A DNA stretch of 64,000 nt from Methanovulcanius yangii (GTDB lineage: Archaea > Halobacteriota > Methanomicrobia > Methanomicrobiales > Methanomicrobiaceae). Below the pieces are notes generated by a model. It was not told where the DNA came from. It did not search any database and saw only the letters and a program-made list of their open reading frames with translations. Where the stretch lies: NCBI RefSeq assembly GCF_018687785.1, contig NZ_LTBL01000001.1, forward strand, positions 186,001 to 250,000, in the 5' to 3' direction. Made by a program: the position numbers and the translations under genes. Of the stretch, positions 7,319-15,354 are shown in pieces (within the stretch, counting starts at the first letter, position 1; each line of letters opens with the position of its first letter).

Positions 7319-9327
7319 TCCCGGCGGGGGAGCAGGCACTGGCCGTCATCGGCTGGCTTTGCATCCTGAAGCTCCTGCAGCTCGCCCTCTGGCCGTGGCT
7401 GAAGGAGGGGTTCGGAAAACTCGCCTACGGGGCGGCCTATCCGCTCTCCCTCGTCCTCTTCACCCTGGTGAGCTGGTACTGCGGCATCATCGGTGTTCCC
7501 GTGCAGGCGGCACTTCTGCCGTTTCTCCTCCTGCTGGGCGCGGGTGTGTATCGGGGGAAGTATTCCCTCGCCGCCCTTCGCGGGGAGGTGCGGTGGGACG
7601 TTCTCTTCCTCCTCTGCTTCACCTTCATGCTCGAGATCCGGTTCTTCAACCCCTCGATATCGTATGCGGAGAAGTTCATGGACCATGCCTTCCTCGCATC
7701 GATAATGCGTGACCCCGTCGTCGCCCCGCCCGACCCGTGGTATGCGGGAGGCGACCTTGCGGTCTATTATTATCTCGGGCACTGGATGATGGGGGCCGTA
7801 GGGCTTTCGGCAGGGGTGCCCTCCCCCGTCGCATTCAACCTCATCCTCCCGACGGTCTTTGCAAACGCAGCCGCGGCGCTCTATGCGGCGGGCCATGTCC
7901 TCCTGAAGCGGTTCCGGCTGCTGCCGGTTCTGGCGCTCTTTCTGGTGAACCCCTCCTTTCTCGTCCTCGCCGCCTCCGGGGCCGGGGCACATGATATCCT
8001 GTGGGGGGCGACGCGGACGATTACGGACACGATAAACGAGTTCCCCCTCTTCTCCTTTCTCTGGGGGGACCCGCATGCCCATGTGATCGCCCTCTTCAAC
8101 CAGGCACTCCTCATCTTCATCCTCGTCTATGCCTACCACGAGTGGAACCACCGCTCGGAAATCGGCCGGTGGATCATCGTCGGGGCGGCGGCCCTCTCCC
8201 TCGGGTCGATGCCGGGGATCAACTCGTGGGACGTCCTCATCTACGCCCCGGTGATACTGGTGGCGGGCCTCCTCATCTGGCGGCGGGCCGTCCGTGAGGG
8301 GTCCGGCGACCCGTATCCGTGGCGGTTTCTCGTCTGCGTCCCGCCGCTCTCGGTGATTGCGTATCTCCCGTATTACCTGATGCTCGATTCACAGGGGATC
8401 TCAGGGGTGGGCATCGTCCTCTTCCCTTCCGCCGTGGGCGAGTTCCTGCTGGTGTACGGGTTTTTCATGGCGGTCTTCTGGATGGCCGCACTCCCCGACC
8501 TGAAGGTGCGGCCGTGGCTCGTCCTTGCCGCCGCCCCTTTTCTGGTCGCGGGCTATGCTGCGGCGGCGATCGCCGCGGTGCCGGCAGCCGCCTTTGCCCT
8601 GCGAAAGAACATGCGGGCGGCCGACCTTCTGGCGGTCTTCGGCCTTGTGGTCATCATATTTACCGAACTCTTTTACCTGATGGACGGGATGGGAGATGTC
8701 TACTACCGGATGAACACCGTCTTCAAGTTCGGGCTCGTCGCGTGGATGATGATGGGAACGGCGGCGATGGCATATGTCGGCGGATGGTGTGCCCGGTTCG
8801 TACCCGGGGGGCGCATACCGCAGGGGGCGAAGACCGCGGGAGTGCTCCTCATCATCCTCGTCCTCCTCGCCGCCCCGGTTGTGATCCCCGACCTGAGCTA
8901 CGGCTACGGGGGAAAGACGCTGGACGGGCTCGCATGGGTCGGCCTGCAGCACCCCGGCGATGCAGAGGCCCTTCCGTTCGTCTCCTCCCTCCCGGCGGGG
9001 ACAGTGATCCTCGAGGCGGAAGGCGGAGACTACGTCTACTACTCACGGATATCCTCCTTCACCGGGGTTGCGACCGTCATCGGCATGCCGTTTCATGAAC
9101 AGATGTGGCGGGGGGACGAAGGGATGGTCGGCACCCGGATGGCCGATGTCCGGGCGATGTATGAAGACCCGGAGCGTGCCCCTGCACTCTATGAGGTCTA
9201 CGGTGTCGATTATGTCTATGTGGGGACGCCGGAACGCGAAGAGTACGCGGTCTTTCTCCCCGAAGATGCGCTCCTGCCCGTCTGGAGCGGGGATGAGGTC
9301 GTCATCTACCGTGTCCGGGAGACCTGA
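7315..9327 (+). CDS. DUF2298 (Chlor_Arch_YYY) polytopic membrane protein
   Basis: A 670-residue membrane protein with many hydrophobic helices and the diagnostic VYYYLGHW box from which the YYY family takes its name. A conserved DPHAHVIALFNQ segment lies in an extracytoplasmic loop region. A soluble C-terminal stretch holds FHEQMWRGDEGMV and YVYVGTPEREEYAVF. The family is regarded as a putative membrane glycosyltransferase and usually occurs with Agl23-like genes. Here an Agl23-like gene lies at the start of the window. Translation starts at GTG, overlapping the stop of the preceding gene. The next gene, for L7Ae, has its own promoter and lies 183 bp away. Confidence 0.9.
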   Translation: MIPAGEQALAVIGWLCILKLLQLALWPWLKEGFGKLAYGAAYPLSLVLFTLVSWYCGIIGVPVQAALLPFLLLLGAGVYRGKYSLAALRGEVRWDVLFLLCFTFMLEIRFFNPSISYAEKFMDHAFLASIMRDPVVAPPDPWYAGGDLAVYYYLGHWMMGAVGLSAGVPSPVAFNLILPTVFANAAAALYAAGHVLLKRFRLLPVLALFLVNPSFLVLAASGAGAHDILWGATRTITDTINEFPLFSFLWGDPHAHVIALFNQALLIFILVYAYHEWNHRSEIGRWIIVGAAALSLGSMPGINSWDVLIYAPVILVAGLLIWRRAVREGSGDPYPWRFLVCVPPLSVIAYLPYYLMLDSQGISGVGIVLFPSAVGEFLLVYGFFMAVFWMAALPDLKVRPWLVLAAAPFLVAGYAAAAIAAVPAAAFALRKNMRAADLLAVFGLVVIIFTELFYLMDGMGDVYYRMNTVFKFGLVAWMMMGTAAMAYVGGWCARFVPGGRIPQGAKTAGVLLIILVLLAAPVVIPDLSYGYGGKTLDGLAWVGLQHPGDAEALPFVSSLPAGTVILEAEGGDYVYYSRISSFTGVATVIGMPFHEQMWRGDEGMVGTRMADVRAMYEDPERAPALYEVYGVDYVYVGTPEREEYAVFLPEDALLPVWSGDEVVIYRVRET

Positions 9328-9398
9328 ACGCCACTTCGCCGCGAGCGAATTTCCCTTAAAAGAAGGGGATTCAATAACATTTATCCGTGAAACTGTCG

Positions 9399-9407
9399 AT
9401 ATAATAT
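9399..9407 (+). promoter_or_regulatory. Candidate TATA box of the L7Ae operon
   Basis: The AT-only run ATATAATAT stands out between the DUF2298 stop and the L7Ae gene. A transcription start about 25 bases downstream would lie near 9428, just before the proposed kink-turn. The position is inferred from archaeal TATA spacing. Confidence 0.45.
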
Positions 9408-9427
9408 GGCTACATCAATCACTGACT

Positions 9428-9510
9428 GATGAGTGATGAAGGAGTACCCATTCGAATAGCGGGAACCGCATGGTCGGTCCCTGCCTCTATGCTCCTGAAT
9501 GAGGTGAGTT
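9428..9510 (+). promoter_or_regulatory. L7Ae mRNA leader with candidate kink-turn next to the Shine-Dalgarno
   Basis: Bases 9433-9439 read GTGATGA and 9495-9498 read CTGA. They fold as a kink-turn. The helix A40-U96, G41-C95, G42-C94, A43-U93, G44-C92, U45-G91, A46-U90 (last two digits, 94xx) is preceded by tandem sheared pairs G9438-A9498 and A9439-G9497. A three-base bulge GAT lies at 9435-9437, and U9434-A9499 plus G9433-U9500 start the other helix, which is only two pairs long. The Shine-Dalgarno GAGGTGA begins at 9501, immediately after the fold. L7Ae binds kink-turns, and autoregulation through a leader kink-turn is known for archaeal L7Ae genes. Its operation here is inference. Confidence 0.55.
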
Positions 9511-9879
9511 ATGTCAAAGGTATACGCAAAATTTGAAGTTCCGGACGAGATCCAGAACAAAGCCCTCGAGGCACTGGAGATCGCACGCGACACCGGCAAG
9601 ATCAAGAAAGGATCCAACGAAGCAACGAAGGCAGTCGAGAGAGGACAGGCCGAACTTATCCTTCTCGGCGGCGACGTTGAGCCGGAAGAGATCGTCATGC
9701 ACCTTCCCGCACTCTGCGACGAGAAACAGATCCCGTACGTGATCATCAACAAGCAGAACGATGTCGGTGCGGCAAGCGGCCTCGACGTCGGGTCCGCTGC
9801 AGCAGCCATCGTCAAGGCCGGGAAGGGCAAGGAACTTCTCGATGAGGTCGTCGGGCAGATTACCGCTCTGAGAGGGTGA
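9511..9879 (+). CDS. rpl7ae: Ribosomal protein L7Ae (kink-turn binding protein)
   Basis: The 122-residue archaeal L7Ae, a full-length member. It carries the [25 protein letters not shown]-binding region (with E and K that contact sheared G-A pairs) and the hydrophobic loop after [18 protein letters not shown]. It is a 50S protein and also the core of box C/D and H/ACA guide RNPs and archaeal RNase P. A strong Shine-Dalgarno (GAGGTGA, 9501-9507) precedes the ATG. It heads an operon with S28e, L24e and Ndk, spaced by 5-8 bp. The leader contains a candidate kink-turn that could let L7Ae limit its own translation. Confidence 0.98.
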   Translation: MSKVYAKFEVPDEIQNKALEALEIARDTGKIKKGSNEATKAVERGQAELILLGGDVEPEEIVMHLPALCDEKQIPYVIINKQNDVGAASGLDVGSAAAAIVKAGKGKELLDEVVGQITALRG

Positions 9880-9887
9880 ACTGACCT

Positions 9888-10094
9888 ATGGCAGACGCAA
9901 CGCCCGCAGAAGTCATTGAGGTGATCGGTTCCACCGGTATGCACGGCGAAGCCATGCAGGTGAAATGCCGTATCCTCGAGGGCAACAACAAGGGGCGGAT
10001 CATCACCCGCAATACGGTTGGTCCAATCCGCGAGGGGGATGTCCTCATGCTGCTCGAGACCGAGCGCGAGGCAAAGAAACTCTCGAGAAGGTGA
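9888..10094 (+). CDS. rps28e: Ribosomal protein S28e
   Basis: A 68-residue small-subunit protein with the OB-like fold. Recognisable features are the N-terminal [18 protein letters not shown] and the conserved C-terminal [14 protein letters not shown]. The length is normal for archaea. It follows L7Ae by 8 bp and precedes L24e by 5 bp in the standard archaeal order. The short spacing and the Shine-Dalgarno-like GGTGA before the ATG support co-translation. Confidence 0.98.
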   Translation: MADATPAEVIEVIGSTGMHGEAMQVKCRILEGNNKGRIITRNTVGPIREGDVLMLLETEREAKKLSRR

Positions 10095-10099
10095 AATAA

Positions 10100-10291
10100 A
10101 TGGTAGACTTTCATACCTGCACGTTCTGTGGCGAACAGATGGAACCGGGTACCGGGAAGATGTACGTCCGCAAGGACGGCACCATCTTTTATTTCTGCTG
10201 TTCCAAGTGCCAGAACAACTATCGCCTTGGCCGCGTTCCCCGCCGTGTCGCATGGACGAAGGCCGGACGCAAGGCACTGGGCAAGGAGTGA
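10100..10291 (+). CDS. rpl24e: Ribosomal protein L24e (zinc-binding)
   Basis: A 63-residue large-subunit protein. The four zinc ligands are visible as CTFCG near residue 6-9 and CCSKCQNN around 32-36. The motif [17 protein letters not shown] is typical, and the length matches archaeal L24e. A Shine-Dalgarno GAAGGTGA lies just upstream. It sits between S28e and ndk in the same operon, which is the usual euryarchaeal arrangement. Confidence 0.98.
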   Translation: MVDFHTCTFCGEQMEPGTGKMYVRKDGTIFYFCCSKCQNNYRLGRVPRRVAWTKAGRKALGKE

Positions 10292-10297
10292 TCCTTC

Positions 10298-10747
10298 ATG
10301 GATCGCACTTTTTTAATGGTGAAGCCGGACGGCGTTCAGCGCGGTCTCATCGGCGACGTCATCGCCCGGTTTGAAAAGAAGGGCCTCAAGATGGTCGCCG
10401 GCAAGTTCGAGAAGCTCCCCGAAGAGCGTGTCCTCGAACACTATGCCGAACACGTCGAAAAGCCGTTCTTCCCCGGTCTCAAGTCCTATATCATGAGCGG
10501 ACCCTGTTTCCTCATGGTCTGGGAGGGAAAGGACGTCGTTGCCATCACCCGGCAGATGATCGGGGCAACGAACCCTGCAGAGGCGGCACCCGGCACCATC
10601 CGCGGTGACTACGCCCTCGAGATCGGCATGAATGTGATCCACGGCTCCGACTCCGACGAGACGGCGGCCCGCGAGATTGCCATCCACTTTGCTCCCGAAG
10701 AGATTGCCCCGTACGCCCGTATCGACGAGGCATTCCTCTACGAGTAA
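10298..10747 (+). CDS. ndk: Nucleoside diphosphate kinase
   Basis: A cytoplasmic enzyme of 149 residues that transfers phosphate between nucleoside tri- and diphosphates through a phosphohistidine. The N-terminal [16 protein letters not shown] and the active-site region [16 protein letters not shown], with the catalytic His in the HGSD motif, are intact. The length is normal. It ends the L7Ae-S28e-L24e operon, 6 bp after L24e, with GGAGTGA as ribosome binding site. A T-rich run downstream probably ends the transcript. Confidence 0.98.
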   Translation: MDRTFLMVKPDGVQRGLIGDVIARFEKKGLKMVAGKFEKLPEERVLEHYAEHVEKPFFPGLKSYIMSGPCFLMVWEGKDVVAITRQMIGATNPAEAAPGTIRGDYALEIGMNVIHGSDSDETAAREIAIHFAPEEIAPYARIDEAFLYE

Positions 10748-10768
10748 GGTGCAGACAGGCATCATACA

Positions 10769-10778
10769 TTTTTTCTTT
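10769..10778 (+). terminator. T-rich terminator after ndk
   Basis: The run TTTTTTCTTT lies 22 bases after the ndk stop, the form expected of archaeal factor-independent termination. No strong hairpin precedes it. Confidence 0.5.
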
Positions 10779-10912
10779 AACCTTCACAAGATCCCGGCTC
10801 CTGAGCGGAAGCGCCCTCGGGCGGGCTTCATTGGATTCAATCCATTTATCTGTATGTGGGTGGTAGAAGTAGATACGAATCCTGGGATGTGCAGGTGCGG
10901 CGGTTTTGTGAC

Positions 10913-11116
10913 ATGGATGCTGAAAAGAAGGTGATTGCAGGGGGCCTCGTTACCGCCCTGAGTATTGTTGTGGCAGGGGTACTGATCGGTGCACGGATAC
11001 TTGGGGCCACCGTCCCGTATGCAGGGTATGTCCTTATCCTCTGTGCCGTGGTCGTCGTCACCGGTGTCATGGTGATGAACCGGAATGCGGGCGGTGAGGA
11101 TGGTGTCTCCCCATAA
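10913..11116 (+). CDS. Small two-helix membrane protein
   Basis: A 67-residue protein with a short charged N-terminus (MDAEKKVIAGG), two hydrophobic helices (about 7-27 and 34-54) and a polar tail. No family is recognised. The start at 10913 is preferred because the 19 in-frame codons before it are not hydrophobic and lack a start context. Its end overlaps the next gene (nitrilase-like, ATG 11100) by 17 bp, so the two are probably translated together. The function cannot be inferred. Confidence 0.6.
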   Translation: MDAEKKVIAGGLVTALSIVVAGVLIGARILGATVPYAGYVLILCAVVVVTGVMVMNRNAGGEDGVSP

Positions 11117-11903
11117 AGGGGTCGTCAGGATCTGCTGTGCACAGGTAGGGTCCCGCTGGGACGCACCGGCGGTGAACCTGCGACAGGCGGCCCGCTGTGC
11201 GGGGGAGGCAGCGGAGCATGGAGCAGACGTCATCGTCTTTCCCGAGCAGTATGCGACCGGCTGGGATCCGCGGGCGACATCACATGCCGAACCGACGGGG
11301 GGCCCCGTCCAGTCCGCCTATGCCGCGATCGCCGGTGAGTCCGGCATCACGGTCGTGGGGTCGGCCCGCATCATGGGTGATGCCGGACTCACCAACTCCT
11401 GCGTCGTCTATGGGCCGGAGGGCGAACTCCTCACCTCGTATGCCAAGATGCATCTCTTCTCTCCCGCCGGCGAGGAGATGGTCTATACGCCGGGAAATTC
11501 TTTGGGCTGTTTTGCCGTCGGGGGCGTGCAGTTCGGTCTGGCCGTCTGTTATGACCTGCGGTTCGGCGACCTCTTTTCCGCCTATGCCCGGGCGGGAGTG
11601 CACTGTGTCTGCGTGCCTGCCGCATGGCCCTGCGAGCGCCTGCATCACTGGCGGCTCTTCCTTGCGACCCGGGCACTGGAGAACCAGTACTATGTGGCAG
11701 GCGCAGGCACGATCGGGACGACGCCCGTCGGGGAATACTGCGGAGGCACGGCCGTCATGGGGCCGGACGGTGAGGAACGGGCGGCGGCAGGCGACGGAGA
11801 ACGGCTCCTCTTTGCCGATATCGATGCCGGCGAGGTCGGACGTGTGCGGGCATCGTTTCCGGTGACGGCCGACCGGCGCGACGACCTGTACCGCAGGCTC
11901 TGA
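11100..11903 (+). CDS. Nitrilase-superfamily carbon-nitrogen hydrolase
   Basis: A 267-residue amidase of the nitrilase superfamily. The catalytic triad is visible: Glu in VIVFPEQY, Lys in YAKMHLF and Cys in AVCYDLRFGD. The motif NQYYVAGAG and the C-terminal strands are also normal. Members hydrolyse small amides such as omega-amides, deaminated glutathione or carbamoyl compounds; the substrate is not predictable here. The ATG at 11100 is preferred to the one five codons upstream (11085) because it gives a shorter overlap with the preceding gene, but this is not certain. Threonine synthase follows on the same strand after 77 bp. Confidence 0.9.
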   Translation: MVSPHKGVVRICCAQVGSRWDAPAVNLRQAARCAGEAAEHGADVIVFPEQYATGWDPRATSHAEPTGGPVQSAYAAIAGESGITVVGSARIMGDAGLTNSCVVYGPEGELLTSYAKMHLFSPAGEEMVYTPGNSLGCFAVGGVQFGLAVCYDLRFGDLFSAYARAGVHCVCVPAAWPCERLHHWRLFLATRALENQYYVAGAGTIGTTPVGEYCGGTAVMGPDGEERAAAGDGERLLFADIDAGEVGRVRASFPVTADRRDDLYRRL

Positions 11904-11980
11904 TGCGGGACCGCGGAGCCCTCCTCTTCCTGTTCCCTCCATCATCTATACTTACCCGAAGCGCGAAGAGTACTGGTATT

Positions 11981-13183
11981 ATGTTTCGTCTTGTCTGCAT
12001 CGGCTGCGGTGCGACGTATGCCAGTGATGAGATAATCTACCGCTGCAGGAAATGCGATCACCTGCTTGCGGTTCAATATGATCTGGACTCTCTGGAAATT
12101 TCCCGTGAGGAGTGGAACCGGCGTCCCCTGCGCCTGTGGAGATACAGGGAACTTCTCCCCGTACAGGGTGAGCCCGTCACCCTCCAGGAGGGAGGAACCC
12201 CCCTCTACCACATGAAACGGCTCGGCGAAGAGCTTGGTCTGAAGGAACTCTACGCCAAGCACGAGGGAATGAATCCGTCCGGCTCGTTCAAGGACCGCGG
12301 AATGACGGTCGGCGTCTCGATGGCCCGCGAGCTCGGGATGAAGACGGTGGCCTGTGCCAGCACCGGCAACACCTCGGCAAGCCTTGCGGTGTATGGTGCA
12401 AAGGCCGGCATGCCGGCGGTCGTCCTCCTCCCCGCGGGCAAGGTCGCCCTCGGAAAGGTGGCGCAGGCCCTGATGCACGGGGCAAAGGTGATCGCCATCC
12501 GCGACAACTTCGACCGTGCCCTCGAGATGGTGCATGAACTCTGCGTCACCGACGGGATATACCTCCTCAACTCTGTCAACCCCTACCGGCTCGAGGGGCA
12601 GAAGACCATCGGATTTGAAGCAGTCGACCAACTGGGCGACGTCCCGGACCGGATGGTACTTCCCGTCGGCAATGCCGGCAACATCTCGGCGGTGCACAAG
12701 GGTCTCGGCGAACTCATCGAGCTCGGGTTCATCGACCGGATGCCGATGATGACCGGCATCCAGGCGCAGGGGTCCCGGCCCGTCGTCGATGCGATCGAAC
12801 AGGGCCTCGACCCCCTCATCCCCCAGAAGGACCCCGAGACCGTCGCGACCGCGATTCGGATCGGTGCCCCGGTCAATGCCGAGAAGGCGCTGCGGGCCAT
12901 CCGGGAGACCGGCGGGACGGCCGAGGCGGTGACGGACGAGGAGATCCTCGCCATGCAGCGTGATCTTGCGAGAAAGGAGGGCATCGGGGTCGAACCGGCC
13001 TCCGCGGCCTCGGTCGCCGGTGTGAAGAAGCTCGTCGAGGCGGGCCTCATCGACCGCGACGAGCGTATCGTATGTGTGGTGACCGGGCACCTCCTCAAAG
13101 ACCCGGAGACGGTGATCAGGCAATGCGAGCCACCGATCGAGATCGATGCCGATATCGCATCGTTGCGGTCAGTCTTGCACTGA
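11981..13183 (+). CDS. thrC: Threonine synthase
   Basis: A PLP enzyme of 400 residues converting O-phosphohomoserine to threonine. An N-terminal zinc-ribbon-like segment has Cys6, Cys9, Cys22 and Cys25 (CIGCG, CRKCD). The PLP lysine is K104 in NPSGSFKDRG, the phosphate loop appears as ASTGNTSASLA, and the cofactor-binding PVGNAGN segment follows. The length and layout match archaeal fold-type II ThrC. The start at 11981 is where homology should begin; 26 codons upstream are open but unlike the family. The 3' end overlaps the next gene by 61 bp in another frame, which is unusually long. Confidence 0.95.
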   Translation: MFRLVCIGCGATYASDEIIYRCRKCDHLLAVQYDLDSLEISREEWNRRPLRLWRYRELLPVQGEPVTLQEGGTPLYHMKRLGEELGLKELYAKHEGMNPSGSFKDRGMTVGVSMARELGMKTVACASTGNTSASLAVYGAKAGMPAVVLLPAGKVALGKVAQALMHGAKVIAIRDNFDRALEMVHELCVTDGIYLLNSVNPYRLEGQKTIGFEAVDQLGDVPDRMVLPVGNAGNISAVHKGLGELIELGFIDRMPMMTGIQAQGSRPVVDAIEQGLDPLIPQKDPETVATAIRIGAPVNAEKALRAIRETGGTAEAVTDEEILAMQRDLARKEGIGVEPASAASVAGVKKLVEAGLIDRDERIVCVVTGHLLKDPETVIRQCEPPIEIDADIASLRSVLH

Positions 13184-13734
13184 TCCTCCTTTTTCAGGGC
13201 GCCGCAGCCCTGAATGCAACCTTCGTCGTGGGTGAGAACGGAACCTGGTATCGCGGCGACGTGATGGTCGAGGGTATTTCTGAATACAAGTTTTCCGAAC
13301 CCGGGTTTCTCGGGGAACCGGTGCCTCTTGCCGCAACAAACATCACCGTCACGAATGCCAGCGGTCCGGTCCCCTTCGAAGAAAAGAACGCCGGAACGAT
13401 CACCTTCCCCGAAGGTGACTATACCGTCGGGTATGACGCCCCGCTCAACGACCGACACCTTACCGTGATACTGGACACCGCCTCCGATGTGACCGTCGTT
13501 CTGCCGGATGCCTTTTCGATATCGAATCCGCTGCTGGGGTATACCAGCAACGGTGCATCGGTGAACCAGACGCCTCAGGGGACGATCATCACGTGGGAGG
13601 AGGAGCGGATGGTTGAGGTCCGGTTCTACGATGCCTTTCAGGAGCAGATGCTCGTCATCTTCGGGACCTTCTGGGTTGCCCTGGTCGTCATCTTCCTGGT
13701 GCCCTATTTCCTGACCCGCAGGAAACAGGAATAA
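13123..13734 (+). CDS. Secreted/membrane-anchored protein of unknown function
   Basis: A 203-residue protein with a basic N-terminus and hydrophobic signal or anchor helix (RIVAVSLALILLFQGAAALN), a beta-rich ectodomain of about 150 residues, and a C-terminal transmembrane helix (MLVIFGTFWVALVVIFLVPYF) ending in basic TRRKQE. The domain may belong to a DUF seen in Methanomicrobiales and haloarchaea, but I cannot name it safely. The ATG at 13123 lies inside the thrC end (61 bp overlap). No other ATG would keep the signal sequence, so the overlap is probably real. Translational coupling to thrC is likely. Confidence 0.7.
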   Translation: MRATDRDRCRYRIVAVSLALILLFQGAAALNATFVVGENGTWYRGDVMVEGISEYKFSEPGFLGEPVPLAATNITVTNASGPVPFEEKNAGTITFPEGDYTVGYDAPLNDRHLTVILDTASDVTVVLPDAFSISNPLLGYTSNGASVNQTPQGTIITWEEERMVEVRFYDAFQEQMLVIFGTFWVALVVIFLVPYFLTRRKQE

Positions 13735-13811
13735 TCTCTTTTCCACGGGTCTCGCGGTCGCAACCCACATATAGAGTACCGGATATAAGACTCCTCACAC
13801 GTGAGGAAGAG

Positions 13812-15272
13812 ATGATGAAATCCGGAATGATTGCCCTTGTAGCGGCATGTATGCTTGTCCTCCTGCTGGTGCTGCCGGCAGCGGCAGTGACCACCACGGT
13901 CCCGAAGGGAGGGACGGTCTTTATCGGGGAAGAGGGGCTCGACCTCTCCGGGACCCTTGTGGGCGGCGACTCGCAGATTGCCTACTACGCCCCAGGTGCG
14001 GACGTCGGGACTTCAGCGCCTGAAGCTCTCCGTTCGGTCAGTTCCGGGGCGACGTTCTATGTCTCGCCGTCCGACTTTCTGGGCCGGACGGGGGCATGGT
14101 ACTCGTACCCGAACGGTGTGAACGGCACGGCGGAGATAGCGGTCTTCGTGGAGGAGCCCTACCTGAATGTCCGCCTGTGGGTGTACCCGTCGAATGCCGC
14201 TCCCCGGACTGCGGAGGGCTACAAGCTCATCACCGGGGACAAGCTCAACTTCAGGATCGAGACGAACACCTACCCGATCTTCTCCCGGCCGGGCGTGACG
14301 GCCGCGGATGACGGCATCGACATCTACGTGACCGAACCGGACGGGACCACCTACACGGCGCTCTTCGACTCGGTGTCGGGGGCGACATCGATTGCCACCG
14401 TCAACCTGAAGCCGACATCGTCGGTCTGGTACATCCCGAATCCGTCATCGAAGCAGTACATCTGGGACACCGGCAATCCCGCCTACAAGTCGGGGACGTA
14501 TGAGTACCGGGCGGAAATTTCCGTCAATGACATGAAGGAGAACTATGGCGGCGGCGACGGCAACGCGGTGCAGGAGACGGTGACGTCCGACATCCTCGGC
14601 TCGGCGACAGAACCGCTCACCCCGACCGCGACGCCCACGCCCGATTACATCGAGGCGACCGGCACCGTCGATTTGAATGTCGACACCGGCGGGTATGTGC
14701 AGGTCGACACCCGCCTGTGGGACGGCAGCAGCGAAGGAGCGATGGAAGCATATGTCTTCCTTCCGAAAGGGACGCAGGCGTTAAACGAGAAGGCGCAGGC
14801 ACTCAGGGAGCTCTCCCTCTATGTGGCGGCTTTCCTGCATACGGGCGTCTGGCCGGACGTTCCCGAGGGGCAGAATGAGCTCGTCGCCTACTATCTCGGC
14901 CCGGGTACCGGTCCTGACGGCCGGGCGACCTTCTCCCCGGCGGTGGAGCTGGGCATCCTCATCAGCGACAACGCGGCCGTCCACAATCTGTATTGGTTGA
15001 ACGAGCGCCTTGACCGCTGGGACGAGGTGGACGCAGCGACAGATCCCGACGACGGGTACCTCAAGGCGGACATCACGAACTCCGGCATTTATCTGATGAC
15101 CTATCCGGCGGCGCCGACGACAGGACCGACGGTCCCGACCGAATCGCCGACGCAGATGCCGACCGATGAGCCGACCACCGCCGCTCCGACGCCCACCCCG
15201 GCGCCTCCCGGATGGCTCGCGCCGCTCGGTGCAGTGGCGGTGGGAGCCGCTCTCCTTCGTAGGAAGGGGTAA
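13812..15272 (+). CDS. DUF3821-type secreted surface protein with C-terminal anchor
   Basis: A 486-residue exported protein. The signal peptide is MMKSGMIALVAACMLVLLLVLPAAAV. An N-terminal beta domain (residues about 27-260) resembles the DUF3821 family of Methanomicrobiales surface proteins. A second domain, about 280-430, starts after a Thr/Pro linker. A Thr/Pro-rich stalk (TESPTQMPTDEPTTAAPTPTP) leads to PPGWLAPLGAVAVGAALLRRKG, a short hydrophobic helix with basic end that resembles an archaeosortase-type sorting tail. It is probably glycosylated on the stalk. GAGGAAGA precedes tandem ATGs (13812 and 13815). The gene is monocistronic by spacing. Confidence 0.78.
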   Translation: MMKSGMIALVAACMLVLLLVLPAAAVTTTVPKGGTVFIGEEGLDLSGTLVGGDSQIAYYAPGADVGTSAPEALRSVSSGATFYVSPSDFLGRTGAWYSYPNGVNGTAEIAVFVEEPYLNVRLWVYPSNAAPRTAEGYKLITGDKLNFRIETNTYPIFSRPGVTAADDGIDIYVTEPDGTTYTALFDSVSGATSIATVNLKPTSSVWYIPNPSSKQYIWDTGNPAYKSGTYEYRAEISVNDMKENYGGGDGNAVQETVTSDILGSATEPLTPTATPTPDYIEATGTVDLNVDTGGYVQVDTRLWDGSSEGAMEAYVFLPKGTQALNEKAQALRELSLYVAAFLHTGVWPDVPEGQNELVAYYLGPGTGPDGRATFSPAVELGILISDNAAVHNLYWLNERLDRWDEVDAATDPDDGYLKADITNSGIYLMTYPAAPTTGPTVPTESPTQMPTDEPTTAAPTPTPAPPGWLAPLGAVAVGAALLRRKG

Positions 15273-15284
15273 CGGAAGACTCCA

Positions 15285-15301
15285 ATTTTCATTCTTTTTT
15301 T
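15285..15301 (+). terminator. T-rich terminator after the DUF3821-type gene
   Basis: A pyrimidine/T-rich run (TTTTCATTCTTTTTTTA) follows the stop by 12 bases in the gap between two convergent genes. It would end the plus-strand transcript; the porB transcript ends from the other side. Confidence 0.5.
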
Positions 15302-15354
15302 AGAGAAGTGCGGGAAAAAAAGTGGCGAATGTCCACCGGATGGTGGCTTATTCC

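Noticed and set aside
6866-8952. Long minus-strand open frames opposite the flippase-like and DUF2298 genes
   Set aside because: They are rich in Arg/Gly/Glu/Asp and lack hydrophobic cores, the typical shadow of GC-rich coding DNA; the plus-strand genes have clear family motifs.
9433-9498. Box C/D guide RNA overlapping the L7Ae leader (GTGATGA...CTGA)
   Set aside because: There are no internal D' and C' boxes, and the terminal stem expected of a guide RNA is absent; a leader kink-turn explains the two motifs better.
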